Source of the DNA: Arenibacter sp. ARW7G5Y1
Lineage (GTDB): Bacteria; Bacteroidota; Bacteroidia; Flavobacteriales; Flavobacteriaceae
Length of the DNA: 64,000 nucleotides
NCBI RefSeq assembly: GCF_003201775.1
Contig: NZ_QJJZ01000001.1
Coordinates: forward strand, 629,233-693,232
Direction: 5' to 3'
Shown: positions 28,992-37,887 of the stretch, piece after piece
Layout of the letters: the number at the start of each line of letters is the position of its first letter
Position numbering within the stretch: the first letter of the stretch is position 1
Program-made: the position numbers and the translations under genes
Notes under the pieces: model-generated
Databases searched by the model: none
Told to the model about the DNA's origin: nothing
Seen by the model: the letters and a program-made list of their open reading frames with translations, nothing else

Positions 28992-29240
28992 TTAAATTGG
29001 CATATAATTGTTTAAAAAGTCGATTACCTTGTCTCTCGGCATTTCACAGGGCCTTAGTTGCCCTCCCTTTTCCGAAATATAAAAGTTAAAACTGATGTAA
29101 TCGTTACCTCCCAACGCTTCGGCATATACTTTAGTACTCCTACCTTCATTAAAATCGGTTCGGGTAACGCCATATTTCTTATTTTGAAACAGAACTGTAG
29201 AGTAGCCCAAAGGGATGGATTTAATTTGTTTTAAGAGCAC
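28992..29240 (-). CDS. Conserved hypothetical protein, 82 residues
   Basis: A small soluble protein with GTG start (29240). It has a beta-rich beginning (GYSTVLFQNKKYGVTRTDF), a central LGGNDYISFNFY block and an ending with PCEMPRDKVIDFL. There are no signal peptide or membrane segments. Similar proteins in flavobacteria have, as I recall, been labelled as methionine sulfoxide reductases, but no MsrA or MsrB catalytic motif is present and I do not support that name. It lies 27 bp after the selO stop. Confidence 0.7.
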   Translation of the reverse strand: MLLKQIKSIPLGYSTVLFQNKKYGVTRTDFNEGRSTKVYAEALGGNDYISFNFYISEKGGQLRPCEMPRDKVIDFLNNYMPI

Positions 29241-29267
29241 GTTGTCTGGAGGATAATGTTTCTGGGG

Positions 29268-30836
29268 CTATGAACTGCAGGAGAGCATGGAGCATCCCAC
29301 TTTGTGCCTGGCCCATTCGGGCCGCTTGGCAAACCATTTTTCGGCTTGCGTTTGTTCTTGGTACGGATGTTTTAATAATTGAAATAACTCATCCAACAAG
29401 GAGTAATCCCCTTGGTCCGCAGCATCTATCGCCAATTGTGCCATGTAATTTCTTAAAACATATTTTGGGTTTACATTATTCATTTTTTCTGCTCTCTTCC
29501 TGTCGTCGATACTTTCCTTTAGCAATCTATTTTTGTAGTGGATAAACCACTGCTTCCATTTTTCAAGGGTGTCGCCCTTAACTTCCTCTTGTGCGTAAAA
29601 GGCATCGAACACCGGGGACAAAAAGTCCTCATTTGTGGGACTATCCTTTGTGATACGGCTTAGATTTCTAAAAAAGATGGTCATATCGGTTTCGGTCAAT
29701 TGTAAGTTGTCCTCCAGCCTAGACAAAAGCTCCGCGTCATTTTCGTCGGATTTGAAAAGACCAATTTTAGATTTCATCATCGAGAGATATTTTGTGGAAT
29801 AATTGTTACGGTATTCCATTAAGATGTCTTCAAGTTCTTTAACATCCTCTATTAAAGGGAAGAGCGCATTTGCCAATTGATATAGGTTCCAAAGACCAAT
29901 ATTTATTTGATTCCCATATCTATAACGTTTATACTGTCGGTCGGTGGTATTGGGGGTCCAACCTTCCTCGTAACCTTCGAGCCATCCATAGGGGCCGTAA
30001 TCTATAGTGAGGCCAAGGATGGACATATTGTCCGTGTTCATTACGCCATGTACAAAACCTACCCGCTGCCAGTGTATGAGCATGTCCAGCGTCTTGTTGG
30101 TAACCTCCCTAAAAAAATGAAGATAGCCTTCCTTGGTACCCTCCTTTACATGGGGAAAGAAATGTCTTATGGTATAATCCGTGAGTGTTTTTAAAGTTTT
30201 TGTGTCCTGTCTTGAAGAAAAAATTTCAAAATTTCCAAAGCGCAAAAAAGTGGGTGCTACCCTGCACACTACAGCTCCCTTTTCGTATTCCGGGTTACCA
30301 TTGTATAGTACGTCCCTTAGCACTTGGTCTCCTGTTAGGCCTATCGATAGTGCTCTGGTAGTGGGTACTCCCAGGTGGTACATGGCTTCGCTGCAAAGGT
30401 ATTCCCTAATGGAGGAACGCAGTACTGCAAGGCCATCTGCAGTTCTGGAATAAGGAGTTTCCCCAGCGCCCTTAAGTTGGAGTGCCCACTGTGTATTGTT
30501 GTGGTTAACTTCAAATAAATTAATGGCACGGCCATCTCCCAGTTGTCCGGCCCAATTGCCAAATTGGTGTCCTCCGTAGCACATGGCATAAGGATGGGTG
30601 CCGGACAAAACGGCGTTTCCTGTAAATATATTTTTGAACTCTTCGGAGGTCAGATCATCCTGGGTCAATCCTAAATCCATGGCCAATTCAGCGGATGTAT
30701 GGATCATACTGGGCTTTGTCGTGGATTTTGGCCTTACAAAGGAATAGCATGCCTGCATAACCTGTCTTCTTGTATTTTCTTGGACGGGGTCGGCGGGGAG
30801 TTCGGTATTAAAGGTATCCTTAACAGTAAGGTTCAT
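29268..30836 (-). CDS. selO: Protein adenylyltransferase SelO (YdiU family)
   Basis: SelO is a pseudokinase-fold enzyme that transfers AMP from ATP to Ser, Thr or Tyr of proteins and is tied to redox stress. The ATG at 30836 gives 522 residues; an upstream TTG would overlap the neighbouring gene. Family blocks include YAMCYGGHQFGNWAGQLGDG, GAGETPYSRTADG, LRSSIREYLCSEAM and FVHGVMNTDN (catalytic region). The C-terminus ends in CSS: cysteine sits where animal SelO carries selenocysteine (U-S-S). It stands near msrA and msrB. Confidence 0.93.
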   Translation of the reverse strand: MNLTVKDTFNTELPADPVQENTRRQVMQACYSFVRPKSTTKPSMIHTSAELAMDLGLTQDDLTSEEFKNIFTGNAVLSGTHPYAMCYGGHQFGNWAGQLGDGRAINLFEVNHNNTQWALQLKGAGETPYSRTADGLAVLRSSIREYLCSEAMYHLGVPTTRALSIGLTGDQVLRDVLYNGNPEYEKGAVVCRVAPTFLRFGNFEIFSSRQDTKTLKTLTDYTIRHFFPHVKEGTKEGYLHFFREVTNKTLDMLIHWQRVGFVHGVMNTDNMSILGLTIDYGPYGWLEGYEEGWTPNTTDRQYKRYRYGNQINIGLWNLYQLANALFPLIEDVKELEDILMEYRNNYSTKYLSMMKSKIGLFKSDENDAELLSRLEDNLQLTETDMTIFFRNLSRITKDSPTNEDFLSPVFDAFYAQEEVKGDTLEKWKQWFIHYKNRLLKESIDDRKRAEKMNNVNPKYVLRNYMAQLAIDAADQGDYSLLDELFQLLKHPYQEQTQAEKWFAKRPEWARHKVGCSMLSCSS

Positions 30837-30843
30837 AGGATAT

Positions 30844-31152
30844 TTATTCAATTATCGAGTTCCAATTTTCATTTCTTCTGGCAACAGCCTTTATATAGGA
30901 GCATACAGCTACCGCCTTATATCCTTCTTTGGTTAATTGTTCAAAGGTGCGTTCCACTAATTCCTTGCCATATCCTTTGCCCCTGAGATTATGGGGAACC
31001 TCCGAATAGGTCAAATACATTTTATCATCCCGTAACTCGTATTCTATTTTGGCAATTTCATCGTTAATGGCCATGGTGAATCTCTTATTCTCTTTGTCGT
31101 GCTGTATCGTCAAATTATCTGTATTTATGTTGTTGTACATTTTTTGTTCCAT
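30844..31152 (-). CDS. GNAT-like N-acetyltransferase (YjdJ type, PF14542)
   Basis: This 102-residue protein has the short acetyl-CoA-binding motif LRGKGYGKELVERTF followed by VCSYIKAVARRN, typical of the reduced GNAT domain family. Substrate unknown. Its stop precedes the selO ATG by 7 bp, so the two genes are probably co-transcribed. A gap of 160 bp separates it from msrA, with no feature recognised there. Confidence 0.85.
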   Translation of the reverse strand: MEQKMYNNINTDNLTIQHDKENKRFTMAINDEIAKIEYELRDDKMYLTYSEVPHNLRGKGYGKELVERTFEQLTKEGYKAVAVCSYIKAVARRNENWNSIIE

Positions 31153-31312
31153 TTAAAAATTAATGGGAGTAAATACCACAGTGGGTACAATTAGTATTCA
31201 ATGCCCACAGTCTTGAATGAATTCTGTTAACCTTCTATATAGTCCTTTTACAAGCAGCCTATACAGTTTATTGAAATGTATCCTAAACCGGACTATTGTA
31301 AACTAGGAGTGC

Positions 31313-31864
31313 TTAGACCTTTGTTTTTCTGATTTTATCGGCATGCATTTTTCTTAGCTTACCTAGTTTTGGGGAAATAACCGCGTTGCAGTAGCCCTGC
31401 GATTGATTATTTCTATAATAATCCTGGTGATATTCCTCTGCTTCATAAAAGGTTTCCAAAGGACTTATTTCAGTAACAATGGCCTGCTCGTAATATGGTG
31501 CCACTTCTTTTATTACCAAGCCAGCAATTTCTCTTTGGGTGTCATTGTGATAATATATTACAGATCGATATTGGGTCCCTACATCTGCTCCCTGTCTATT
31601 TAAGGTGGTAGGGTCATGGGTGGTCATGAATATGACCAAAATATCCTCATAGGAGATAATGTTGGCGTCATATAGTATTTGTACTACCTCTGCATGACCG
31701 GTAAGTCCTGAACAAACTTCCCTATACGTGGGTCTGCCAGGTGCATTTCCACCAGTATATCCCGAAATTACTTTATGTACACCATTAACTTCCTGAAAAA
31801 TGGCTTCCACACACCAAAAACATCCACCACCCACGGTGGCGGTCTCCAACTTTTTATTGTTCAT
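31313..31864 (-). CDS. msrA: Peptide-methionine (S)-S-oxide reductase
   Basis: MsrA repairs the S epimer of oxidised methionine in proteins. The 183-residue protein has GGGCFWC at residues 12-18 (catalytic Cys15), GYTGG, then GHAEVV, FMTTHDPTTLNRQGADVGTQYRS and the EEYHQDYY block. No signal peptide is seen, so it is cytoplasmic. It overlaps the end of msrB by 11 bp. Confidence 0.95.
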   Translation of the reverse strand: MNNKKLETATVGGGCFWCVEAIFQEVNGVHKVISGYTGGNAPGRPTYREVCSGLTGHAEVVQILYDANIISYEDILVIFMTTHDPTTLNRQGADVGTQYRSVIYYHNDTQREIAGLVIKEVAPYYEQAIVTEISPLETFYEAEEYHQDYYRNNQSQGYCNAVISPKLGKLRKMHADKIRKTKV

Positions 31865-32318
31865 CCAATATACTTTCTTTAACTATTTTCATAGATTCCG
31901 AATTAATGCAATAACGCAAGCCGCTGGGTTCCGGTCCGTCCGGAAATACATGTCCCAAATGGGCATCACAGGTATTGCACATTACTTCTACCCTTACCAT
32001 ACCAAAAGATGTGTCCTTGTGGTATTTAATGGCGTTTTCTTTTATGGGCTGTGTAAAACTGGGCCAGCCGGTACCCGAATTAAATTTTATGGTGGAATCA
32101 AATAAGGGACTTTCGCAACATATACAACTGTATTTCCCTGCCTCATGTGTACTACAGAGCGCACCACTATGTGGTGCTTCTGTTCCTTTGTTTCTTGTAA
32201 TCCTAAATTGTTCGGGAGTTAATAGGTCTCGCCATTCCTTTTCTGTCTTATCCACTCTTTTGTCGGGTACCGGGTTTCCCTTAACACTGTAATTAATGAT
32301 GTCTTTCCAAGTTAGCAT
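31854..32318 (-). CDS. msrB: Peptide-methionine (R)-S-oxide reductase
   Basis: MsrB repairs the R epimer of methionine sulfoxide. The 154-residue protein has two zinc CxxC pairs (CICC and CNTC), the GTGWPSF motif, HLGHVFPDGP and the catalytic Cys in LRYCINS. It is first in the msrBA pair, with an 11-bp overlap, so the two activities are made together. No signal peptide. Confidence 0.95.
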   Translation of the reverse strand: MLTWKDIINYSVKGNPVPDKRVDKTEKEWRDLLTPEQFRITRNKGTEAPHSGALCSTHEAGKYSCICCESPLFDSTIKFNSGTGWPSFTQPIKENAIKYHKDTSFGMVRVEVMCNTCDAHLGHVFPDGPEPSGLRYCINSESMKIVKESILDEQ

Positions 32319-32507
32319 GAATATTTTCCTTTCTTTTTAATGTTTATATAGTAATCAGTAATATACAACGTATGCGTTTTTAGTGGCATTGGGGTGTTGA
32401 GAATGATTTGGCCAACTACATAATGTTACATGAGGTTGGTCGTAAAATAAGGCCATTACTTACACTTATGGAAACTCCCGAATGGTAGTTTTATCTATAT
32501 TTACACT

Positions 32508-33320
32508 ATGAATAAATATAGGAAAAATAGGATAATATATACCACCCTGATGCTGGTTTGTGTAGTCTTGTTTTGGATATTCGATAATTTTTATACTCCC
32601 GCCCCCTATTCCTTACCTGAAGGGGAGGGCCAAAGGACAGAAATACCTGAATGGCTATGGCCCAGTTCCAGCACAGGTGAAATAGTACGGCATGCCCATT
32701 TTTCCCTATCCTATAATGAAGCTTATGAACAGGCAGAGTGGGTAGCCTATGTTTTGGAGAAGTCCCACTTAACCAATGATGATAGGAAAAGGCCATTTTT
32801 TGTAGAGGACCCCAAGGTGAGCAGTAAATCGGCAGATTGGAGGAACTATAAGGGTTCGGGATATGATAGAGGTCATTTGTGTCCTGCTGGTGATCGTAGA
32901 TTTTCCGAAAACGCCTATAATGAAACCTTTTATACGAGCAATATTACACCACAGAACAGGGAATTTAACGCAGGAGTCTGGAATAGATTGGAGCAGCAGG
33001 TGAGGTATTGGGCCAGAAGGGACGGACCTTTATTTGTAGTTACTGCGGGAGTTTTGGATAAGGGCTTGGCAAGTATAGGGGAGGAGGATGTGGCCGTTCC
33101 AAAATATTTTTATAAAATAGTAGCTAAAGGTGAGGGTGAAAACCTAAAAATCATAGGATTTCTTTTCAAAAATAGGGAGGATACCAGAAACTTGGATCAA
33201 TTTATGGTTCCTGTGGATACCCTTGAAAAATTGACGGGGATCGATTTCTTTTTTGGTTTGCCTGATGAACAAGAGTCAAGGTTGGAAGCCGGTATCAACA
33301 GCGGCAGTTGGAGATTTTAA
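32508..33320 (+). CDS. DNA/RNA non-specific endonuclease, membrane-anchored or exported
   Basis: This 270-residue protein has one N-terminal hydrophobic segment (about residues 9-27) and a beta-beta-alpha-metal nuclease domain. The active-site DRGH motif is in YDRGHLCPAGDRR, followed by NITPQNREFNAGVWNRLE that provides the metal-ligand Asn. It probably acts outside the cytoplasm on free nucleic acids for nutrition or defence. Its TAA stop overlaps the rodA stop of the opposite strand (shared TTAA). No terminator is visible between these convergent genes. Confidence 0.92.
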   Translation: MNKYRKNRIIYTTLMLVCVVLFWIFDNFYTPAPYSLPEGEGQRTEIPEWLWPSSSTGEIVRHAHFSLSYNEAYEQAEWVAYVLEKSHLTNDDRKRPFFVEDPKVSSKSADWRNYKGSGYDRGHLCPAGDRRFSENAYNETFYTSNITPQNREFNAGVWNRLEQQVRYWARRDGPLFVVTAGVLDKGLASIGEEDVAVPKYFYKIVAKGEGENLKIIGFLFKNREDTRNLDQFMVPVDTLEKLTGIDFFFGLPDEQESRLEAGINSGSWRF

Positions 33321-34606
33321 GTGAGTTCGTTTAGTCTGTTGGCATCCAATTTTAGAAAGATAAACAACAGCGCCGTAAAAAATAATAAACCGGAACCCCC
33401 ATAACTAAAAAAGGGCAGTGGTATTCCAATGGTGGGCAGAACTCCTATGACCATACCTATGTTTATGAAATAATGTACAAACAAAATGGAGATGACCCCA
33501 TACCCATACATACGACTAAAGTCATTTTTCTGTCGCTCGGCCAAATATACCAGCCGTAGTAGTAAGGTGGTAAAAAGAATTACCACGGAGGCAGTACCTA
33601 CAAATCCCCATTCCTCGCCTACGGTGCTAAATATGTAATCTGTATGTTGTTCCGGGACAAAATCGCCCTTGGTCCTTGTTCCTTCCAAAAACCCTTTACC
33701 GTATTTTCCGCCCGATTCAATGGCTTTTTCAGATTGATAGGTGTTGTAACCTATGTCCCTACGGATTTCCTCCAATTTTTTGGGATCCTTTTCCAAACGA
33801 AGCCAAAGACTGAAACGATCCCTATGCCTTTGTTCAAAAACGGAATTAAAAACAAAATTGACCGAAAGGGAAAAGAGAACAATGGCTACGTATATAAGGC
33901 CAACCGGAATTATAGGTACTTTGAAGGATGGTTTTTTTAATAATAGGAATAGCGCCAATAGTAGCCCTAGGATTATGCTTACCCATATGGTACCGAACAT
34001 CAGCGTTAAAATAAAAATAAGAATTACCATAAACCCTATTCCAAGGTAATAGAGCGGGAGACCTTCCCTAAAAATCACAAAGATCAGGGCAAAAAAGACG
34101 AGGGCACTTCCTGGATCTGGCTGGGGAATGATCAGGAATGCAGGAATCAATAAAATGAGAATTGCGATTATTTGGTCTTTCTGCCGCTTAATATCCGTCT
34201 GTATATCACTTAAATATTTGGCCAGGGCAAGTGCGGTGGCAACTTTAGCAAATTCCGAGGGTTGTAGGTTGAAAAAGCCAAGGTCGTACCAAGAAGTTGC
34301 CCCGGCAATTGTTTTGCCAAATACAAAAAGTCCCAAGAGCAGTGCTGTGGATATTATATAAAATAGGCTGGAGAATCGTTCATAGAAATTGGCTTCCAAT
34401 GCCAATATAATAACTATGGCCACGGCACTTGTCCCTATAAAGAACAATTGTTTTCCATGTAAGGAGGCAAAATTGAAAATAGACGGGTTGTCGTCAGTGA
34501 AGGTGCTGGAATAAATATTTATCCAACCAATAAAAACTAGGGAAATGTAAATTAGAACGCTAAACCAATCCAAGCGTTTAAGGACACTTTTACCAGACAC
34601 GCTCAT
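33317..34606 (-). CDS. rodA: Rod shape-determining protein RodA (SEDS glycosyltransferase)
   Basis: RodA polymerises lipid II in the elongasome together with PBP2. The 429-residue protein has about ten membrane helices and SEDS motifs: FFNLQPSEFAKV, PQPDPGSALVF, EQHTDYIFSTVGEEWGF and PFFSYGGSGL. Compared with E. coli RodA (about 370) the protein is longer, with a larger periplasmic loop around residues 230-300. It overlaps mrdA by 17 bp. Confidence 0.95.
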   Translation of the reverse strand: MSVSGKSVLKRLDWFSVLIYISLVFIGWINIYSSTFTDDNPSIFNFASLHGKQLFFIGTSAVAIVIILALEANFYERFSSLFYIISTALLLGLFVFGKTIAGATSWYDLGFFNLQPSEFAKVATALALAKYLSDIQTDIKRQKDQIIAILILLIPAFLIIPQPDPGSALVFFALIFVIFREGLPLYYLGIGFMVILIFILTLMFGTIWVSIILGLLLALFLLLKKPSFKVPIIPVGLIYVAIVLFSLSVNFVFNSVFEQRHRDRFSLWLRLEKDPKKLEEIRRDIGYNTYQSEKAIESGGKYGKGFLEGTRTKGDFVPEQHTDYIFSTVGEEWGFVGTASVVILFTTLLLRLVYLAERQKNDFSRMYGYGVISILFVHYFINIGMVIGVLPTIGIPLPFFSYGGSGLLFFTALLFIFLKLDANRLNELT

Positions 34607-36458
34607 TTATTTTAAAGGGTTGTCCGCTATAGGGTTTTGCATATTCATCTTCCAAGGTTTTTTCCAACATTCTTTTCTCCAAGTCTACACGGGTTATTTC
34701 GCCTTTAAGATATTTTTCAATCATTAGGGAGGCAATATGTCCTGCATAACGCGATCCAAAATATCCATTCTCAATGTAAACGGCAATGGCAATTTTAGGG
34801 TTGTCAACGGGTGCAAAGGCAACAAAAACGGAGTTGTCCGTTAGTTGCGTCCGTACACCATTGATTCTTGTGAAGTTCTCTACAGTACCGGTTTTACCGG
34901 CAATTTCTATTCCTTCTATTTGCAGCCTCGCTGCCGTACCTTTTTTGTACACTTCGGCCATTCCCTGTACAACCGGTTCAAAATATTTTCTATCAATAGT
35001 GGTGTGTTTGGCCTCTGTGAATTCAGGGATACTGATATCGTCAGCTCCAATTTTTTTAAGTACATGAGGCGTAAAATAATGCCCTCTATTGGCAATGGCA
35101 GCGGTCATGTTGGCCAGTTGAATAGGAGTAACCTCTACCTCGCCCTGTCCTATGGAATTGGATATTATGGTAGAAGAGGACCATCTGTTGTCCCCATAAA
35201 TGCGGTTGTAATATTCCTTGTTGGGTATTCGTCCAGGTCTTCCAGTGGGAAGGTCATACCCCAAAAAAGTTCCTAGTCCAAAACTTTTTACGTGTTTTTC
35301 CCAAACATCCATGCCTTCGGCCGATGTTGGAAATTGGTCGTAAATTTTACGAAAGGCACCTGCAAAATAGGCATTACAGGAGAGGTAAATGCCGGAATTC
35401 AAATTTCGGGTACCTCCTCCGCAATGACATCCTCTTTTCCTTTTGCCTACGTAGAAACCATTGTAGCAATGAAAGGTGGTTTCTGGTGTAATGGCACCTT
35501 CTTGAAGGGCTACTAGGGCGTTTATGGTTTTAAATGGCGATCCGGGGGATTGGGAAGCTAAGATGGAACGGTCAAAGGTGGGTTTTGAAATGGTATCATA
35601 GTGTAATTTGCTGTAATTCTTTGATCTTTCCCTACCTACCAATAAGGCTGGGTCATAGGTTGGACCGGAAATTAATGCCAAAATCTCTCCGGAGGCCGGT
35701 TCCAGGGCAACTATACCCCCGTGTTTCCCGATCATCAGCTTTTCACCGTATTCCTGAAGAATTTTGTCTATAGTGACGGTTATTTGTTTTCCCTGCTCTG
35801 GAAGGGTATCCAAAGTACCGGATTTATAAGGGCCAATATCCCTGTTAAACCTATCTTTCTGGATATATTTCACGCCTTTTCGACCCCTTAGGATGGTCTC
35901 GTATTCTTTTTCGATACCCGTAGTTCCCTTTAATTCCCCGGCAGCGTAGGATGGGTTTCGTTCCAGATCCCATTCGTTGACTTCACTGATGTATCCCAAA
36001 ACATTGGCACCGCTATTGGTATCGTAATAGCGCAATGATCTTTTTTGAATATAGAAGCCTTCAAATCGCCTCATTTTTTCCTGAAGCCTGCCGTAGTCCT
36101 CTTTGGATAGTTGTGGAACCAAAACAGAGGGAAGCCTTGGGGAATAGACCCTGGCTTTCTTTAATTGGGACACAAACCTTTCTTTATCTATTCCCAAGAG
36201 CTTACAAAATTCAAGGGTGTCCAATGGTTTTACCTCCCTTGGTATAACCATTACATCATAGGCCGGTTGGTTTGCTACGAGAAGTTTCCCATTTCTATCA
36301 TATATATAGCCCCTTTCCGGATAATCATATACTGCTTTTATGGCCGGATCTTCCAATATCTGATTGGGGGAAAAACTAAATATCTGGAGATAGGACAATC
36401 TGCCGATAAAAGTTATTCCGACCAATAGTATAATGGAAGATAATAGAATTTTTCTCAT
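34590..36458 (-). CDS. mrdA: Penicillin-binding protein 2
   Basis: PBP2 is the transpeptidase of the elongasome. This 622-residue protein has a membrane anchor (residues 5-24), an N-terminal dimerisation domain (ERGYIYDRNGKLL), and a transpeptidase domain with the Ser-x-x-Lys motif SPFK within SPGSPFKT, SNS and GKTGT. It overlaps mreD by 4 bp and rodA by 17 bp. Confidence 0.95.
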   Translation of the reverse strand: MRKILLSSIILLVGITFIGRLSYLQIFSFSPNQILEDPAIKAVYDYPERGYIYDRNGKLLVANQPAYDVMVIPREVKPLDTLEFCKLLGIDKERFVSQLKKARVYSPRLPSVLVPQLSKEDYGRLQEKMRRFEGFYIQKRSLRYYDTNSGANVLGYISEVNEWDLERNPSYAAGELKGTTGIEKEYETILRGRKGVKYIQKDRFNRDIGPYKSGTLDTLPEQGKQITVTIDKILQEYGEKLMIGKHGGIVALEPASGEILALISGPTYDPALLVGRERSKNYSKLHYDTISKPTFDRSILASQSPGSPFKTINALVALQEGAITPETTFHCYNGFYVGKRKRGCHCGGGTRNLNSGIYLSCNAYFAGAFRKIYDQFPTSAEGMDVWEKHVKSFGLGTFLGYDLPTGRPGRIPNKEYYNRIYGDNRWSSSTIISNSIGQGEVEVTPIQLANMTAAIANRGHYFTPHVLKKIGADDISIPEFTEAKHTTIDRKYFEPVVQGMAEVYKKGTAARLQIEGIEIAGKTGTVENFTRINGVRTQLTDNSVFVAFAPVDNPKIAIAVYIENGYFGSRYAGHIASLMIEKYLKGEITRVDLEKRMLEKTLEDEYAKPYSGQPFKINERVW

Positions 36459-36964
36459 TCTTTTTCAACACTAAAAAGTGAACTTAATAGTAAGCACAAT
36501 ATTAAGGTGGCTATACTGATAGTTAAAACTTTCTTCAAAATTAACAGCGTATTTTCAAAACTGAAAATTTCTAGGGTAAAGAAAACCAAATGGTGTATTA
36601 TAATTAATAACGTTAAAAATGTAATTTGTTGTGCCCTAGTGGTGTTGGTTAGTTTAAAATTTTGAAATTCATAATTCACCCCAAAACAAAACCGCATTAT
36701 GGTCGGTCTTAAATAAGCAATGGTTACGGTGGCTGCTGCATGAATGGCTACGGTGTCCGAAAATAAATCTATTAAGAAGCCAAGTAGAAAACTTAACAAT
36801 AGAAACAATTGCCTTTTTTCCTTAATGGGATACCAGTAGAGAAATAGAATATACACCATTGGGTTTATATATCCAAAAAAATTGAGCTTATTAAAAACCA
36901 ATACCTGTACCAAAATTAATAGTACAAATCTAATTATGTTGATAAAGTAGCTATTGCGAATCAT
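36455..36964 (-). CDS. mreD: Rod shape-determining protein MreD
   Basis: A 169-residue integral membrane protein with about five or six hydrophobic helices. It is recognised mainly by position between mreC and mrdA, size and the FLLGFLIDLFSD motif. It is an assembly partner of the elongasome. Overlaps are 14 bp with mreC and 4 bp with mrdA. Confidence 0.9.
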   Translation of the reverse strand: MIRNSYFINIIRFVLLILVQVLVFNKLNFFGYINPMVYILFLYWYPIKEKRQLFLLLSFLLGFLIDLFSDTVAIHAAATVTIAYLRPTIMRFCFGVNYEFQNFKLTNTTRAQQITFLTLLIIIHHLVFFTLEIFSFENTLLILKKVLTISIATLILCLLLSSLFSVEKE

Positions 36965-37772
36965 TATTGGTCTTGGCTTCTAATTCTATTATTTCCTCCC
37001 TTTGAATGTTTTCTATTATGTAAATGCTCCTAACTGCGGCCATATTGTTAAAGAGCTTAATGTCTATGCTATATGAGCTTTGGGAATTGTTTAGATCAAA
37101 ATTTTTGACGATACCTATGGGAATGTTTTCTGGAAAGATGCTGGAACTGGCACCGGTAACAATAGTGTCCCCAATTTTTAAGGGTACCAATCTTTCAACG
37201 TCGGCAAGTTGTACTGTGTTATAGTCTTTTGTGTCCCAAACCAATGATCCGTAATGGTTGGTGTTCTTGATTTTTGCGTTGATCCTGGATTTGGTGTTCA
37301 GAATGCTCTGTACCGTTGCAAAATTTTGGGATGTATTCTCCACTATTCCAAGGATGCCGTTGGCTGTGATAACGCCCATATCGGGTTTTATTCCCTGTGC
37401 CATTCCTTTTTTGATCGTAATATAGTTTCTCGGCAGGCTATAACTGTTCTTGATTACCTGGGAAGCTATGACCCTGTATGTAACATTGGTCGTGTCCAAT
37501 TGCATGGAATCTTCCTTTTTTTGGTTGAACAGGAGGTTCCGCAATCGTTTATTTTCCTCTACCAATTTTTTATTCTCCTCCCCAAGACCAAAATAGGTGG
37601 TGATACTGCTTGTGGTCTCATAAATATTTCCGGTAAGCCAGTTAGAGGAATTAAAGTATTTGGAACGATGGTATGAATGGGATTGTACTGTAAGGGCCAG
37701 GGATATAATCAACAGGAAAAGATAGAGCAAGAAATTTTTATATCTTAATATAAAGTTGATAATCTGCTGCAT
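36951..37772 (-). CDS. mreC: Rod shape-determining protein MreC
   Basis: MreC is a bitopic periplasmic scaffold that activates PBP2. This 273-residue protein has an N-terminal helix (about residues 13-28), a coiled coil (GEENKKLVEENKRLRNLL) and beta-barrel repeats (ITANGILGIVENTS, TKSRINAKI, NHYGSLVW, GDTIVTGASSSIFPENIPIG). It lies 115 bp after mreB. Confidence 0.93.
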   Translation of the reverse strand: MQQIINFILRYKNFLLYLFLLIISLALTVQSHSYHRSKYFNSSNWLTGNIYETTSSITTYFGLGEENKKLVEENKRLRNLLFNQKKEDSMQLDTTNVTYRVIASQVIKNSYSLPRNYITIKKGMAQGIKPDMGVITANGILGIVENTSQNFATVQSILNTKSRINAKIKNTNHYGSLVWDTKDYNTVQLADVERLVPLKIGDTIVTGASSSIFPENIPIGIVKNFDLNNSQSSYSIDIKLFNNMAAVRSIYIIENIQREEIIELEAKTNNDSQ

Positions 37773-37794
37773 TCACTTAAATTGTTTTATAAAA

Positions 37795-37821
37795 CCTTAT
37801 TTGGGCAATTGCCCAGTAAGG
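37795..37821 (-). terminator. Hairpin between mreB and mreC, possible attenuator
   Basis: On the minus strand CCTTA-CT-GGGCAATTGCCC-AAA-TAAGG folds into an interrupted stem and is followed by TTTT. It stands 22 bp before the mreC start. It could lower transcription past mreB. The core palindrome TGGGCAATTGCCCA is at 37802-37815. Confidence 0.4.
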
Positions 37822-37887
37822 CATTAAGGCCTGTTTACTAATTATAACCTTCCAAAAGGTAGTGCCGATTGTAGGGGGTTGAATAGG

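Noticed and set aside
29268-29280. Selenocysteine at the SelO C-terminus
   Set aside because: The codon is a normal Cys codon followed by Ser-Ser and stop; there is no in-frame TGA with a SECIS-like hairpin.
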